Shown here: piece by piece, positions 1 to 9,638 of the stretch | Numbering within the stretch: position 1 is the stretch's first letter | Layout: each line of letters starts with the position of its first letter | Source: Bartonella sp. ML70XJBT.G | GTDB taxonomy: Bacteria > Pseudomonadota > Alphaproteobacteria > Rhizobiales > Rhizobiaceae | DNA length: 64,000 nucleotides | Assembly (NCBI RefSeq): GCF_028618575.1 | Contig: NZ_JAQITA010000001.1 | Coordinates: 124,001 to 188,000 of the forward strand | Reading direction: 5' to 3' | Made by a program: the position numbers and the translations under genes | Notes under the pieces: generated by a model | What the model was told of the DNA's origin: nothing | Seen by the model: the letters and a program-made list of their open reading frames with translations, nothing else | Database searches by the model: none

Positions 1-566
1 CCATTGCTGGAACAGAATATTCAGGACCTGATGCTGGTTTTGCAGATTTGTTTATGAATCGCTGGTGTATTTTAACACCTTTTGCTGAAAGTGATGCTAC
101 GGCTGTTGCGCAATTGACAGCGTTTTGGGAAGCTTGTGGTGCGCGTGTAGAAAAAATGGAACCTAAACATCATGATCTTGTGTTGGCTATTGTTTCACAT
201 TTGCCGCATTTGATTGCTTATAATACTGTTGGAACAGCGAGTGATTTAGAAAAGGTCACCAATTCAGAAGTGATTGCTTATTCTGCTTCAGGTTTTCGGG
301 ATTTTACCCGTTTGGCATCTTCTGATCCTGTTATGTGGCGTGATATTTGTTTGCACAATAAGGATGCTATTTTAGAAATGTTGAGCCGTTTTAGTGAAGG
401 GCTTGCTTCTTTAGAACAGGCAATTCGTTTGGGAGATGGTGAGACATTGTTTAACTTTTTTACACGCACACGTGCTGTGCGTCGCAGTATTATTGATGCA
501 GGGCAAGAAATTGATGCCCCCGATTTTGGGCGCCACAGTGTTTCTAAAGAAGGTGGACAAAAGTAA
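1..566 (+). CDS. tyrC: Prephenate dehydrogenase, C-terminal part (5' end outside window)
   Basis: The reading frame is already open at base 3, so the gene begins upstream of the window and only about 187 C-terminal residues are seen. The first residues read IAGTEYSGP, the substrate-loop motif of prephenate/arogenate dehydrogenases, followed by NRWCILTP and an alpha-helical C-terminal half typical of the dimerisation domain. The family oxidatively decarboxylates prephenate to 4-hydroxyphenylpyruvate with NAD(P) in tyrosine synthesis, in the cytoplasm. The internal ATG at base 54 is not the start, because conserved sequence precedes it. The NAD-binding half cannot be checked here. Confidence 0.88.
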   Translation, partial: IAGTEYSGPDAGFADLFMNRWCILTPFAESDATAVAQLTAFWEACGARVEKMEPKHHDLVLAIVSHLPHLIAYNTVGTASDLEKVTNSEVIAYSASGFRDFTRLASSDPVMWRDICLHNKDAILEMLSRFSEGLASLEQAIRLGDGETLFNFFTRTRAVRRSIIDAGQEIDAPDFGRHSVSKEGGQK

Positions 567-1529
567 GGATTTTTGTCGATTTTTTTCATTTTCTGGAAAT
601 TGATATTCCTTTAAGTGGTAGATTGCTATACGGAAATCTCTCTTGTGGCTGCCTGTTTTATCTTAAGACCTGCTTATGAACGATATTAGGAGAGATCCAT
701 TGTCATCACTCTCTTGATATCTGCAAGGTATAAATTGGCATCGTCATTTTATTTGCAAGCTCCCGATGTTGCGACAGCTTTTATATGAAAATAGATGATG
801 AGGAGTATGTGTATTTCTTTACTTAAAGGCTTTTATCCATATGCTGGCCTTCTTTGAGATGCGTAAGGGAAGAGTTGTAATTGATTTGTTATGGATAAGG
901 TAAAAATGAGAGAATGTTAAAGTCTTTGGCTTTTTCATTCAGCATGAGAACAATATATTATTTTTATAAATCAGTATATTGATAGAGAAAAGATAAGCGA
1001 TTGTTTGGGTATAGAGACTGAGGCTCAAAAGATTTTATAGCGGCAAGATGGTTCCCTAGAGCATAGGGATGCACAAAGCAATTACGGAATTTAGAGTTCT
1101 TCTTTTAAGTGGTTGGAGAATTTCATATCATGCAATGCTTTGCTTTTTGTGCATAGTGGTTATTTCTAGATTATGTTTGTGTAATATATTGATACTCATG
1201 TTGTTTTTCAGCTGTTATTGAGTGTGTTCTGACATTGCAAAAAGATAATTGAGAGTGGTGTCTCTAAGTTTGCGATTTTATGGGTTGTTTGGTGTGGGTT
1301 TATATCAATCTATCCCATGTTTTTTGTAATATCAATGTGTTAATTCTATTGCTTTTCAGCGTTTTTGGCTTTTGATGCGTAAAATGTTTTGATTTGTTGT
1401 TTTCCTTTTTGTCTATAAGCTAGGCTTGACCGTATTGATGATTGCCCTTTATATTAAGAAATATTTGTTTTTAGATTTTTATGCAACTTGTAGAGATTAA
1501 GAAAGAATATTACCAGAAAGTATTGAGAT
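567..1529. other. 963-bp non-coding stretch, largely decayed sequence
   Basis: No reading frame here has a recognisable product. The stretch is AT-rich with many stops in all frames. Bases about 718-1000 match two other places in the window (near 10436 and 58050) and are listed as an interspersed element. I recognise nothing in 1001-1529 apart from the promoter region expected ahead of the next gene. Confidence 0.6.
718..1000 (+). repeat. Interspersed element, copy A (about 280 bp)
   Basis: Read side by side, this copy and the segment at 58050-58320 share collinear blocks: agctcccgatgttgcga versus agctcccaatgttgcga, then a ttttatc block, then atgagagaat, then ataaatca followed by tattg. The spacing is similar in both. 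The start (ctgcaaggtataaat) is shared exactly with copy B at 10449. No frame is open across it. Boundaries are estimates from the eye alignment. Confidence 0.6.
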
Positions 1530-2384
1530 TTGTTAAGGAATATCTTTTGGTATAGCTATCGTATTCTTGGGGATGCAGTCAGCCATTATTGGCGTGATAA
1601 TGGAAGTGCTTTTGCTAGTCATGTCGCGCTGTCGGGGCTTTTAGCATTTTTTCCTTTTTTTATTTTTGGAACATCCCTTGCTCGTTTTCTTGGTGCTTTT
1701 ACATATACGCCACAAAAAATTAAAGCCCTTGTGCAATTATTACCAGATGTCATTGCAGAGCCTTTGTCTCAAGAAATTATCAGTGTTTCAACTATTCAGC
1801 GCGGGGATGTGTTAACGCTTTCTGTCATTGGGGCGGCTTATTTTGCGTCCAACGGGATAGAGGCATTGCGTGCAGCTTTGAATAAAGCTTATCGCGTTGT
1901 TGATCGACGTAGTTTATTGTTTTGCCGTTTTCAAAGTTTGTTTTTTGTCATTCTTGGAGCCTTTGGTCTTTTGGTAATCAGCTTTTTGTTGATTTTAGCA
2001 CCTCTAATGATCAAAATGATGCAAAATCATTCTTTTTTCATTACCGAACATATCGGTATTATTCGTGTATGGCGTTATATAATCGCGGCAGTGGTTTTAT
2101 TTGTAAGTCTTTTGATTGTTCATAAGTGGCTGCCAGCAGAACGGCGGAAATTTATAGATATTTTACCAGGAATCGTAGTGACAATGTTAGTATGGTTTAT
2201 GGCTTCCATTGCTTTTGCACAGTATTTAACAATGTTTGATTACATTTCTACCTATGCAGGGTTAGCCTCTATTATGGTTGCCATAATTTTTCTTTATATA
2301 TTAAGTGCGATTTTTATTTTTGGAGGTGAAATAAACGCAGCAATTATATTTTATCGCAAGCATTTGCAACCTTCAAATGAATGA
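1530..2384 (+). CDS. YihY/BrkB-family inner-membrane protein
   Basis: A 284-residue protein with about six hydrophobic segments. Its N-terminal block (SHYWRDNGSAFASHVALSG) and the segments around ASNGIEALRAALNKAY and GLASIMVAIIFLYILSAIFIFGGEINA are characteristic of the YihY/virulence factor BrkB family, once wrongly called ribonuclease BN. The function of the family is not settled. The start used is a TTG at 1530, which keeps the full conserved N-terminus. No better ATG lies in frame nearby, so the start is uncertain. Its stop overlaps the start of the next gene by 4 bp, suggesting translational coupling. Confidence 0.8.
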   Translation: MLRNIFWYSYRILGDAVSHYWRDNGSAFASHVALSGLLAFFPFFIFGTSLARFLGAFTYTPQKIKALVQLLPDVIAEPLSQEIISVSTIQRGDVLTLSVIGAAYFASNGIEALRAALNKAYRVVDRRSLLFCRFQSLFFVILGAFGLLVISFLLILAPLMIKMMQNHSFFITEHIGIIRVWRYIIAAVVLFVSLLIVHKWLPAERRKFIDILPGIVVTMLVWFMASIAFAQYLTMFDYISTYAGLASIMVAIIFLYILSAIFIFGGEINAAIIFYRKHLQPSNE

Positions 2385-2893
2385 AAGAACCTTTTTGTGT
2401 GAAAGAAAGTCAAGAGATCCATAAACGAATCAAACTTGCCATCACTTTGTTGATTGATGCAGATGCTTGTCCTGTAAAAGATGAAGTGTACCGTGTGATG
2501 AATCGTTATCAGCTCAAAACATTTGTGGTGGCAAATCGCTTTTTGGCTCTTCCAGATGAAGAGCTTATTGAAAGAGTGATTGTACCTAGTGAATTTAATG
2601 GCGCAGATGATTGGATTGTTGAACATGTGCATGAGGCAAGTATCGTTATTACCAATGATATTCCTTTAGCAGCACGGGTTGTGCGAGCTGGGGGTGTTTG
2701 TCTTTCGCCCACGGGGCGTATTTTTGATGTCAATTCTATTGGTCAAGCTTTGGCAATGCGCAATTTGATGGAAGATTTGCGCGGACAGGGCAATATGACA
2801 GGTGGTCCTCGCCCGTTTGGTCGCAAAGAGCGTTCTACTTTTTTGTCAGCTTTAGATTTAGCGATACAACGTTTAAAAAGGCGCGGTCATTAG
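2381..2893 (+). CDS. UPF0178 / DUF188 (YaiI/YqxD family) protein
   Basis: A 170-residue protein containing LLIDADACPVKDEVYRV near the N-terminus, VPSEFNGADDWIVEHV, and IVITNDIPLAARV, the conserved blocks of the YaiI/YqxD (DUF188) family. The fold is PIN-like, with acidic residues grouped as in nucleases, but no activity is established. The ATG at 2381 overlaps the upstream stop (ATGA). The conserved domain begins about 20 residues in, so a later start is possible. The 3' end lies one base from the convergent tlpA gene. Confidence 0.85.
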   Translation: MKEPFCVKESQEIHKRIKLAITLLIDADACPVKDEVYRVMNRYQLKTFVVANRFLALPDEELIERVIVPSEFNGADDWIVEHVHEASIVITNDIPLAARVVRAGGVCLSPTGRIFDVNSIGQALAMRNLMEDLRGQGNMTGGPRPFGRKERSTFLSALDLAIQRLKRRGH

Positions 2894-2894
2894 G

Positions 2895-3590
2895 TTATTG
2901 TGCTTCTCTTATGAAAGCTTTTATAAGCGCTTTGGCGTCGTCATTGGCCCATGGAGCAGCACCATTATATGAGGCGATGAGATGACCATTTTTATCAATC
3001 AGAAGTGTGATAGGTAATCCTAGAGCAAGCCCTTGTTTTCGCAGATTGTTAAAAATATCCATTGTTTCATCACGATAATAGATTAAATTGTCAGCATTCA
3101 CATTCTGTAAAAATTGTTGAATTTTTTGAGGAGAAGCTGTTTTATCGGTATTAATAGCAATTACATCGAAACTTTCTCCACCAAATTCACGTTTTAGTGC
3201 TGCGAGTTCAGGCATTTCTGTGCGACATGGAGCGCACCAAATAGCCCATAGATTAAGCAATATTGGTTTTCCGGTAAATTCTGCGAGTGTGTGATCTTTT
3301 CCCTGAAGATCTTTGAAAGAAAATTCCTTCATATCTAAGGGTGTAGCAGCAAATCGCATATTGTTAAAAAAGCCTTTTGCGGCTTTTTGGAGCGCCGTTA
3401 TTTTTTCTTCCTGTGTCTTTTTGCTCTCCTCTTCTGAAATAAAGTTGGCAACAAAAGACGCTCTCTTGTTATAAGAGCCTTTTGTGGCGTATAAACTGAG
3501 ACCAGCTAAGATGGCTGCAATAAAAAAGGATGCAATGAAGAGCTTCTTTTTATTGTTCTTTTTTCGGTTGCTAACAGTTTGAGGAATCAT
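2895..3590 (-). CDS. tlpA: Thiol:disulfide interchange protein TlpA (thioredoxin-like, membrane-anchored)
   Basis: 231 residues: a lysine-rich N-terminus, one membrane segment at about residues 17-34, then a periplasmic thioredoxin/AhpC-TSA-like domain. The redox motif WCAPC is at residues 118-122, and a cis-proline context (LGLPITLLID) follows near the C-terminus. TlpA-type proteins reduce disulfides in the periplasm, classically for cytochrome oxidase copper-site and c-type cytochrome maturation. It is divergent to argH, separated by about 33 bp, so the two promoters must be packed together. Confidence 0.88.
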   Translation of the reverse strand: MIPQTVSNRKKNNKKKLFIASFFIAAILAGLSLYATKGSYNKRASFVANFISEEESKKTQEEKITALQKAAKGFFNNMRFAATPLDMKEFSFKDLQGKDHTLAEFTGKPILLNLWAIWCAPCRTEMPELAALKREFGGESFDVIAINTDKTASPQKIQQFLQNVNADNLIYYRDETMDIFNNLRKQGLALGLPITLLIDKNGHLIASYNGAAPWANDDAKALIKAFIREAQ

Positions 3591-3623
3591 GACTTTTATC
3601 CTTTGTAGGGGTGTTTTTAGAGT

Positions 3624-5024
3624 ATGACAGATGAAAAGCTAAAGAACCAAATGTGGGGTGGCCGGTTTATAGCAGGACCTGCTGCCATTATGGAAGAAAT
3701 TAACGCCTCGATAGATTTTGATCAAAAACTTTATCGGCAAGATATTGAAGGTTCACTTGCGCATGCTTTTATGTTAGCGCAAACAAAGATTATTTCGCAA
3801 ACAGATTATGAAAAAATTGTTCATGGTTTAGAGTGTATTCGTCAAGAAATTGAGGATGGTACATTTGTTTTTTCACGAAAGCTGGAAGATATTCATATGA
3901 ATATTGAAGCACGGCTTTGCGAATTGATTGGTCCTATTGCGGGGCGTTTGCATACGGCGCGTTCACGCAATGATCAAGTGGCTGTTGATTTTCGTTTGTG
4001 GGTGCGTGAGGCAACAGAAAAAATAGCGCAAGCTTTAAAGGGATTAATAGAGCAATTGCTTGTTCGAGCAGAACAACATGTTGATAGCTTTATGCCTGGA
4101 TTTACACATTTACAATCGGCACAGCCTGTTACCTTTGGTCATTATATGATGGCTTATGTTGAAATGTTTGGTCGAGATTTGTCACGGATGCGTGATGCCA
4201 TCAAACGCATGAATGAATCGCCTTTAGGGGCTGTGGCTTTGGCTGGTACAAGCTTTCCCATTGATCGTTTTATGACAGCAAAAGCACTAGGCTTTCGAGA
4301 ACCAACACGCAATTCGATTGATAGTGTTTCGGACCGCGATTTTGCCTTAGAATTTTTAAGTGCTGGTGCCCTTTGTGCAATGCATCTTTCGCGTTTAGCC
4401 GAAGAAATTATTCTATGGTCAAGTGAACAATTTCATTTTATTCGTTTATCGGATGCTTTTTCCACCGGATCATCCATTATGCCACAGAAAAGAAATCCTG
4501 ATGCAGCCGAACTTGTGCGCGCCAAAAGTGGACGACTAAATGGTGCACTCATCGGTTTGTTAACGGTCATGAAAGGATTACCCCTTGCCTATTCAAAAGA
4601 TATGCAAGAAGATAAAGAATATGTGTTTGATGGAGCCTTAAATCTCGAATTATCATTGGCAGCAATGACAGGGATTATAGGGGATTTGCAAGTCAATAAA
4701 GAAGCGATGAGGCAAGCAGCGGATTTGGGTTATGCAACGGCAACAGATTTTGCCGATTGGTTGGTGCGTGAATTAGGGCACCCTTTTCGTGAAGCACACC
4801 ATATTACGGGGCGTGCTGTAGCGTTAGCAGAAAAAAAACAGTGCAGCCTTAATGCTTTATCATTGAGTGAACTTCAAACCATATGTGCAGAGATTAATGA
4901 AACAGTTTTTGATGTTTTAACGGTTGAAAAATCAGTTGAAAGTCGTAAAAGTTTTGGGGGGACCGCGCCCTCAGAAGTGCTTTATCAGATTAGTTATTGG
5001 AAAAAATATCTTGTTACAGCTTAA
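3624..5024 (+). CDS. argH: Argininosuccinate lyase
   Basis: 466 residues, normal length for ArgH. It contains the fumarase/lyase signature [12 protein letters not shown] and the upstream block [18 protein letters not shown] that binds argininosuccinate. The enzyme splits argininosuccinate into arginine and fumarate, the last step of arginine synthesis. It starts at ATG 3624, just after the divergent tlpA. It is followed by a small lipoprotein gene and lysA, the usual rhizobial order argH-lptM-lysA. Confidence 0.95.
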   Translation: MTDEKLKNQMWGGRFIAGPAAIMEEINASIDFDQKLYRQDIEGSLAHAFMLAQTKIISQTDYEKIVHGLECIRQEIEDGTFVFSRKLEDIHMNIEARLCELIGPIAGRLHTARSRNDQVAVDFRLWVREATEKIAQALKGLIEQLLVRAEQHVDSFMPGFTHLQSAQPVTFGHYMMAYVEMFGRDLSRMRDAIKRMNESPLGAVALAGTSFPIDRFMTAKALGFREPTRNSIDSVSDRDFALEFLSAGALCAMHLSRLAEEIILWSSEQFHFIRLSDAFSTGSSIMPQKRNPDAAELVRAKSGRLNGALIGLLTVMKGLPLAYSKDMQEDKEYVFDGALNLELSLAAMTGIIGDLQVNKEAMRQAADLGYATATDFADWLVRELGHPFREAHHITGRAVALAEKKQCSLNALSLSELQTICAEINETVFDVLTVEKSVESRKSFGGTAPSEVLYQISYWKKYLVTA

Positions 5025-5089
5025 AGGATGGAATTTATAATCCAACAAAATACAATAAAAAGAAAGATCGATAGGAGAGCAAAGGGCAG

Positions 5090-5269
5090 ATGAAAATTAT
5101 TTTAAGGAATTTAACAATTGTCCTTTTGGGAGGTATTGTTGTTGTTGGATGTGGACGTAAGGGATCATTGGAGATGCCACCTCTCAATGTGGAGAAGTCT
5201 AGGCAAGGCGCATCTGTTACTAAAGATGAAGAAGATAAGCCTTTTATTCTTGATCGTTTGATAAAGTAG
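5090..5269 (+). CDS. lptM: Small lipoprotein, LptM/YifL-like
   Basis: A 59-residue ORF read directly from the sequence. It begins MKIILRNLTIVLLGG and has a lipobox ending VVVGC, with Cys at residue 21, followed by GRKGSLEMP. The GxKGxLxxP block right after the lipidated cysteine is the family mark of YifL/LptM, the small lipoprotein that in E. coli assists LptD maturation at the outer membrane. An AGGAGAG-like ribosome site sits about 11 bp ahead. It lies between argH and lysA, only 9 bp from lysA, so it is probably co-transcribed. Confidence 0.82.
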   Translation: MKIILRNLTIVLLGGIVVVGCGRKGSLEMPPLNVEKSRQGASVTKDEEDKPFILDRLIK

Positions 5270-5278
5270 GAGGGAAAT

Positions 5279-6553
5279 GTGCAGTTTTTCTCTTATCATC
5301 AAGCTATGCTGTATGCTGAAGGTCTTTCAATTTCGACTCTTGCGCGGGATGTGGGGACACCGTTCTATTGTTATTCGGCTCATGCATTGGTTACACGCTT
5401 TCAGGACTATAAAAAGGCATTTCAAGATATGCCTAGTTTGATTGCGTATGCAATCAAAGCCAATTCTAATCAAGCCATTCTACAGCTGTTAGCAGCAAAT
5501 GGATCGGGAGCTGATGTGGTTTCAGAAGGTGAATTACGGCGCGCGCTTGCCGTTGGTATTCCTGCCCACAACATTGTTTATTCTGGTGTTGGGAAAACAG
5601 TCAGAGAGATCGATTTTGCTCTTGCCCAAGATATTTATTGTTTTAATGTTGAATCAGAGCAGGAACTCGAACAATTGTCGCGGCGCGCTGTGGCGCTTGC
5701 AAAAACAGCACGGGTTTCACTACGCATTAATCCAGATGTTGATGCAAAGACTCATAAGAAAATTACTACAGGAAAGTCTGAGAATAAATTCGGCATTCCA
5801 TTGTTGTTGGCAAGAGATGCCTATAAAAAAGCTGCCTCTCTTCCTGGATTGCAGGTTTGCGGTGTCGATATGCATATTGGGAGTCAGATCTGTGATTTAA
5901 AACCTTTTGAGGAAGCATTTCTTATTATTACAGATTTTGTGCGCCAATTATGGAGTGATGGCTATACGATAACACATATCGATATTGGTGGTGGGCTTGG
6001 CATACCATACGGGAATGAACAGCATGCTATACCCTCTCCTTTTGAGTATGCAGCATTGGTGAAAAAGCATATTGCACCTTTAGGGATCAAGATTATCGTG
6101 GAACCAGGGCGGAGCATCGTTGGTGAAGCGGGTGTGTTGGTGACGTCTGTTGTTTATTTGAAAAAAGGCAAAGGACGAAATTTCGTTATTGTTGATGCGG
6201 CAATGAATGATTTTATGCGTCCAACACTTTATGATGCTTGGCAAAATGTACTCCCTGTAAAACAAACACCTAAAGATGCATCACTCATTCGGGCAGATAT
6301 TGTTGGTTCGGTTTGTGAAACCGGAGATTATTTAGCATTAAATCGTCAGGTACCAATTTTGGCACCAGATGATCTTTTGGCGATTACCGGAGCAGGAGCT
6401 TATGGTGCTGTAATGGCGAGCACCTATAATAGCCGGCTTTTAATACCGGAAGTTCTTGTCCAAGATACACGTTATGCGGTTATTCGTCCACGTCTTGATT
6501 ATGCGCAATTGATAGGATGTGATCATATTCCAGATTGGATTGAGCGTTGTTAA
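5279..6553 (+). CDS. lysA: Diaminopimelate decarboxylase
   Basis: 424 residues of the fold-type III PLP decarboxylase family. AYAIKANSN carries the PLP lysine, HIGSQI and IDIGGGLGIPY are the phosphate-binding blocks, EPGRSIVG and GSVCETGDYL complete the active site, and GAYGAVMASTYNSR is C-terminal. It converts meso-diaminopimelate to lysine. The start is GTG at 5279, with ggagg at 5269-5273 as ribosome site. An overlapping ATG at 5277 is out of frame. Confidence 0.95.
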   Translation: MQFFSYHQAMLYAEGLSISTLARDVGTPFYCYSAHALVTRFQDYKKAFQDMPSLIAYAIKANSNQAILQLLAANGSGADVVSEGELRRALAVGIPAHNIVYSGVGKTVREIDFALAQDIYCFNVESEQELEQLSRRAVALAKTARVSLRINPDVDAKTHKKITTGKSENKFGIPLLLARDAYKKAASLPGLQVCGVDMHIGSQICDLKPFEEAFLIITDFVRQLWSDGYTITHIDIGGGLGIPYGNEQHAIPSPFEYAALVKKHIAPLGIKIIVEPGRSIVGEAGVLVTSVVYLKKGKGRNFVIVDAAMNDFMRPTLYDAWQNVLPVKQTPKDASLIRADIVGSVCETGDYLALNRQVPILAPDDLLAITGAGAYGAVMASTYNSRLLIPEVLVQDTRYAVIRPRLDYAQLIGCDHIPDWIERC

Positions 6554-6905
6554 GTGCTTTTGGTCTTATTTTTACTCAATTTTGATGAAAAAGTTTATTC
6601 TTTGAAAGGTATTTTCTGTGGGATTTACTGTGAATTCCATAAAATATTTTCTTTCAATAGAGTGAGAGAAGGTACATTTATCCATCTTAAAAATATCATG
6701 TCTTTTCTCTCTGATTGCAGTTTTCTTTTGCATCACCTACGTGTAAAAGTATAAAGTTGTACGAATATTGAGGGCAAGATTTGCTTGGTAAGCCTATGAG
6801 CTGAATCATATAAGTGGTTGGAAAGTAAAACTGACCTGAGAGGAAACAATCTGGTTACAGGTTGGTGGAGATTAAAGAACCTTCGTTTTTGAAGGCGAGG
6901 AGGAG

Positions 6906-6962
6906 ATGAATATCTCAATTCACCGCTGTACAAGGGGAAAAATACTTGTCTATGGAAAATGA
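6906..6962 (+). CDS. Possible upstream ORF/leader peptide overlapping the DUF4175 gene
   Basis: An 18-codon ORF with the best ribosome-binding sequence in the area (gcgaggaggag directly before ATG 6906). Its TGA at 6960-6962 lies just inside the next gene, whose ATG is at 6952. The downstream gene itself has only a weak agggga site. It may couple translation of the larger gene, or be chance. The rest of 6554-6905 holds no gene that I recognise. Confidence 0.3.
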   Translation: MNISIHRCTRGKILVYGK

Positions 6963-9384
6963 AAACATCAAAAGTTTTTTAATCATAAAGCTTTTGTGTG
7001 TGCGCATTTTTATGTGGTTTATCCTCTTATTTGAGCGGATATGGGTACAGTTGTTGCCGTTTTTCCTCGTTCTTAGTCTTTTTTGTTCGCTTAGTTGGTT
7101 GGGTATTTTTAGCATTCTCAGTTATTGGCCCCATGTGCTCTTACTTGGGCTTATGTTTTGCTTGGCTGTGGGAAGTTTATTTTTTCTTCGACGTTTTCGT
7201 TTTCCTACAATGAGGGACGTTAATCGGCATCTTGAACAAGTCAATGGTCTTAAAAATCAACCCATAAGTGTTCAAACAGATCATTTGTGTGCTGAAAATG
7301 ATGACGGTTTTCATGCAATTGTTTGGCGTGAACATCAACGTCGTATGGCAAGACAATTATCCAATTTAAAAACAGGATTTATTTCTCTTAATAATGCGGC
7401 TTATGATCCTCTGGCTCTGAGAACTGTTTGTCTCTTGCTTTGTGTGTGCGCTTTTAGTTTTTCTTTTGGCTCACTGGGTGGACGTTTGGCAGATGCATTT
7501 GATTTGCGTCCTGTCATTGATGAAACATCGATGCGGATTGATGCTTGGGTCACACCACCTGCTTATACTGGTGTTGCGCCTCTTTATTTAACAAAAGATG
7601 AGAAAACACAGGTGACAATTCCTCAAGGCAGTGACCTCGTTGTCCGTGTTGTTAACGGTGCTGGTGTTACAGTAAAAGCAATTTCTGAAAAAAATGGGCA
7701 AGAAGTTTTGTTTGCAAAGAAAAATGAAAAGGTGGATTTAGATGAGCCAATCATTCATTTTGAAACACACTTAGAACATTCTATAGATTTATTGGTTTCA
7801 TCACGGCATAAGCAACAGAAGTGGCATTTGCAGGTGATTAAAGATCAGCTCCCAACAATTCGTTGGCTGGAAAAGCCAGGGCGAATTTTGACTGGTTCGT
7901 TAGAATTACAATATGAACTGGATGATGATTATGGAGTGACAAAGGCTTTTGTTGAAGTAGAGCCTTTTTTACAACAGCACAAAAGCACTCTTTCTCTTTA
8001 TAAGGCGCCTGAAATAAAACTGCTTTTACCACGTGGTGGAAAGGGTAAAATGCGAATGGTACAAGATGTATCAGCACATCCATGGGCTGGTGCGGAAGTC
8101 AAAATTACTTTGCTGGCAGAAGATGGGGCGGGACAACAAGGGCGGAGCAAAACTTTTGTGATGACACTTCCACAGCGTGTGTTTTCGAATCCTGTCGCGC
8201 GTGCGGTGATTGAACTGCGTCGTTTACTTGCTCTTGATACTTCTATGCGGGAGCGTGTACTCGATATGCTTTCGGCGTTGCTCGTGCGTCCAAAAGATGG
8301 GCTGCAAAATTTCACACATTTTCTTGTTTTACAGAGTGCATGGACAAGGCTTTCTATGGCAGAGACAGAAGATGAGTTGTGCGGTATCGTCGATTATTTA
8401 TGGCAAATTGCTTTGGGTATTGAAGGCAATCAGCTCGAATCTGTGCAGAAAAATTTAAAACAAGCACAGGCTGCTTTGCGTGATGCACTTCGTTATGGTG
8501 CTCCAGCAGCAGAAATTGAACGGCTGATGGCAGATTTACGCCAAGCTATGGATACCTATATTCACGCTTTGGCTGAACGTGCTCAAGACAAGAGTCATCC
8601 TAATAATAATCTTCGTCGTCCTAATCTTTCAGAGGACTCATTAGAAAAAAAGCTCAATCTCATTGAAGAAATGGCAAAAACCGGTTCCTCTTTAGCAGCT
8701 GAACAGTTGTTGGCTGAAGTGGAACAAACTCTTGATCATTTGCACGTTCAAAAAGGGAATCAAGGTGGTGAAAAGCATCAGGACCAATCTGCAGGGATGA
8801 AAGAAAAAATGGATCAGCTTGGAGATTTAATGCGCCGCCAACAAGAACTTCTCAATGAAACACACCAGTTAGAAAAGAAACGACAAAGTGGGGAAAACAT
8901 ACCAGAACAGCAAAAGAAATCTTTAAAAAAACGTCAGGCTGAGTTGCAGTCTGAATTGTCTATGTTAGAAAAAGAGCTCTCTGCGCAAGGGTTTGAATCG
9001 CATGATGCTTTCAAAAAGGCAGAAGAAAAAATGAATTCTGCTGGAAATGCTCTTGAGCAGGGAGACAATCAAATATCTATGCAAAATCAGTCAGATGCTT
9101 TAGAAGATTTGCGGCAAGGTGCACAAAATATTGTGAAAAAAATGCGTGAAATGCTTAAAGAGGCTGGAGATAAGCAAAATGCTGCTTCTGGTGCTGAAGA
9201 TCCATTAGGACGTCCACTTTCTTCAAAAACAGATCAAGAAGGAAAAGAAGGGATGAAGATACCACAAGAAAGTGATCAAATGCGAGCACGACAGATTTTA
9301 GAAGAAATTCGCAGACGTTTGGGTAAGGAGCATATCCTAGACGTAGAAAAAAACTATCTTGAAAGATTACTTCATTTTAATTAA
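6952..9384 (+). CDS. DUF4175 / TIGR02302 family membrane protein
   Basis: About 810 residues. Two or three hydrophobic segments lie in the first 80 residues and another around 165-185 (VCLLLCVCAFSFSFGSLGG). A periplasmic beta-rich region follows (TPPAYTGVAPLYL, QYELDDDYGVTKAFVEVEP). The last 250 residues are a long Gln/Glu/Lys-rich coiled coil ending RARQILEEIRRRLG. This architecture and its place after lysA match the rhizobial TIGR02302 family, whose role is unknown. ATG 6952 is chosen; an in-frame TTG at 6946 is possible. Confidence 0.75.
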   Translation: MENENIKSFLIIKLLCVRIFMWFILLFERIWVQLLPFFLVLSLFCSLSWLGIFSILSYWPHVLLLGLMFCLAVGSLFFLRRFRFPTMRDVNRHLEQVNGLKNQPISVQTDHLCAENDDGFHAIVWREHQRRMARQLSNLKTGFISLNNAAYDPLALRTVCLLLCVCAFSFSFGSLGGRLADAFDLRPVIDETSMRIDAWVTPPAYTGVAPLYLTKDEKTQVTIPQGSDLVVRVVNGAGVTVKAISEKNGQEVLFAKKNEKVDLDEPIIHFETHLEHSIDLLVSSRHKQQKWHLQVIKDQLPTIRWLEKPGRILTGSLELQYELDDDYGVTKAFVEVEPFLQQHKSTLSLYKAPEIKLLLPRGGKGKMRMVQDVSAHPWAGAEVKITLLAEDGAGQQGRSKTFVMTLPQRVFSNPVARAVIELRRLLALDTSMRERVLDMLSALLVRPKDGLQNFTHFLVLQSAWTRLSMAETEDELCGIVDYLWQIALGIEGNQLESVQKNLKQAQAALRDALRYGAPAAEIERLMADLRQAMDTYIHALAERAQDKSHPNNNLRRPNLSEDSLEKKLNLIEEMAKTGSSLAAEQLLAEVEQTLDHLHVQKGNQGGEKHQDQSAGMKEKMDQLGDLMRRQQELLNETHQLEKKRQSGENIPEQQKKSLKKRQAELQSELSMLEKELSAQGFESHDAFKKAEEKMNSAGNALEQGDNQISMQNQSDALEDLRQGAQNIVKKMREMLKEAGDKQNAASGAEDPLGRPLSSKTDQEGKEGMKIPQESDQMRARQILEEIRRRLGKEHILDVEKNYLERLLHFN

Positions 9385-9638
9385 TCACTTTGTTCTCTTT
9401 TAATCGATGCAAAAAGGGCGTATTAAAAGTTGAGGCACAAGCTTTAAAGATGAGGGGTATAATGAAATCGCTTATCCACTGTAATCAATAAAATGTTCTA
9501 TAGGTTGTTTTGTTATTTGGGTTTAAAATATGTAACATTCAAAGCTTTTGACATTGCGGAAAAAAGGCAGAAATTCATATAAATGGGGTAGAGGAAGGCC
9601 TGTAATGTTTAAAGTTTTTTTCTACACGGTATGTTGAG

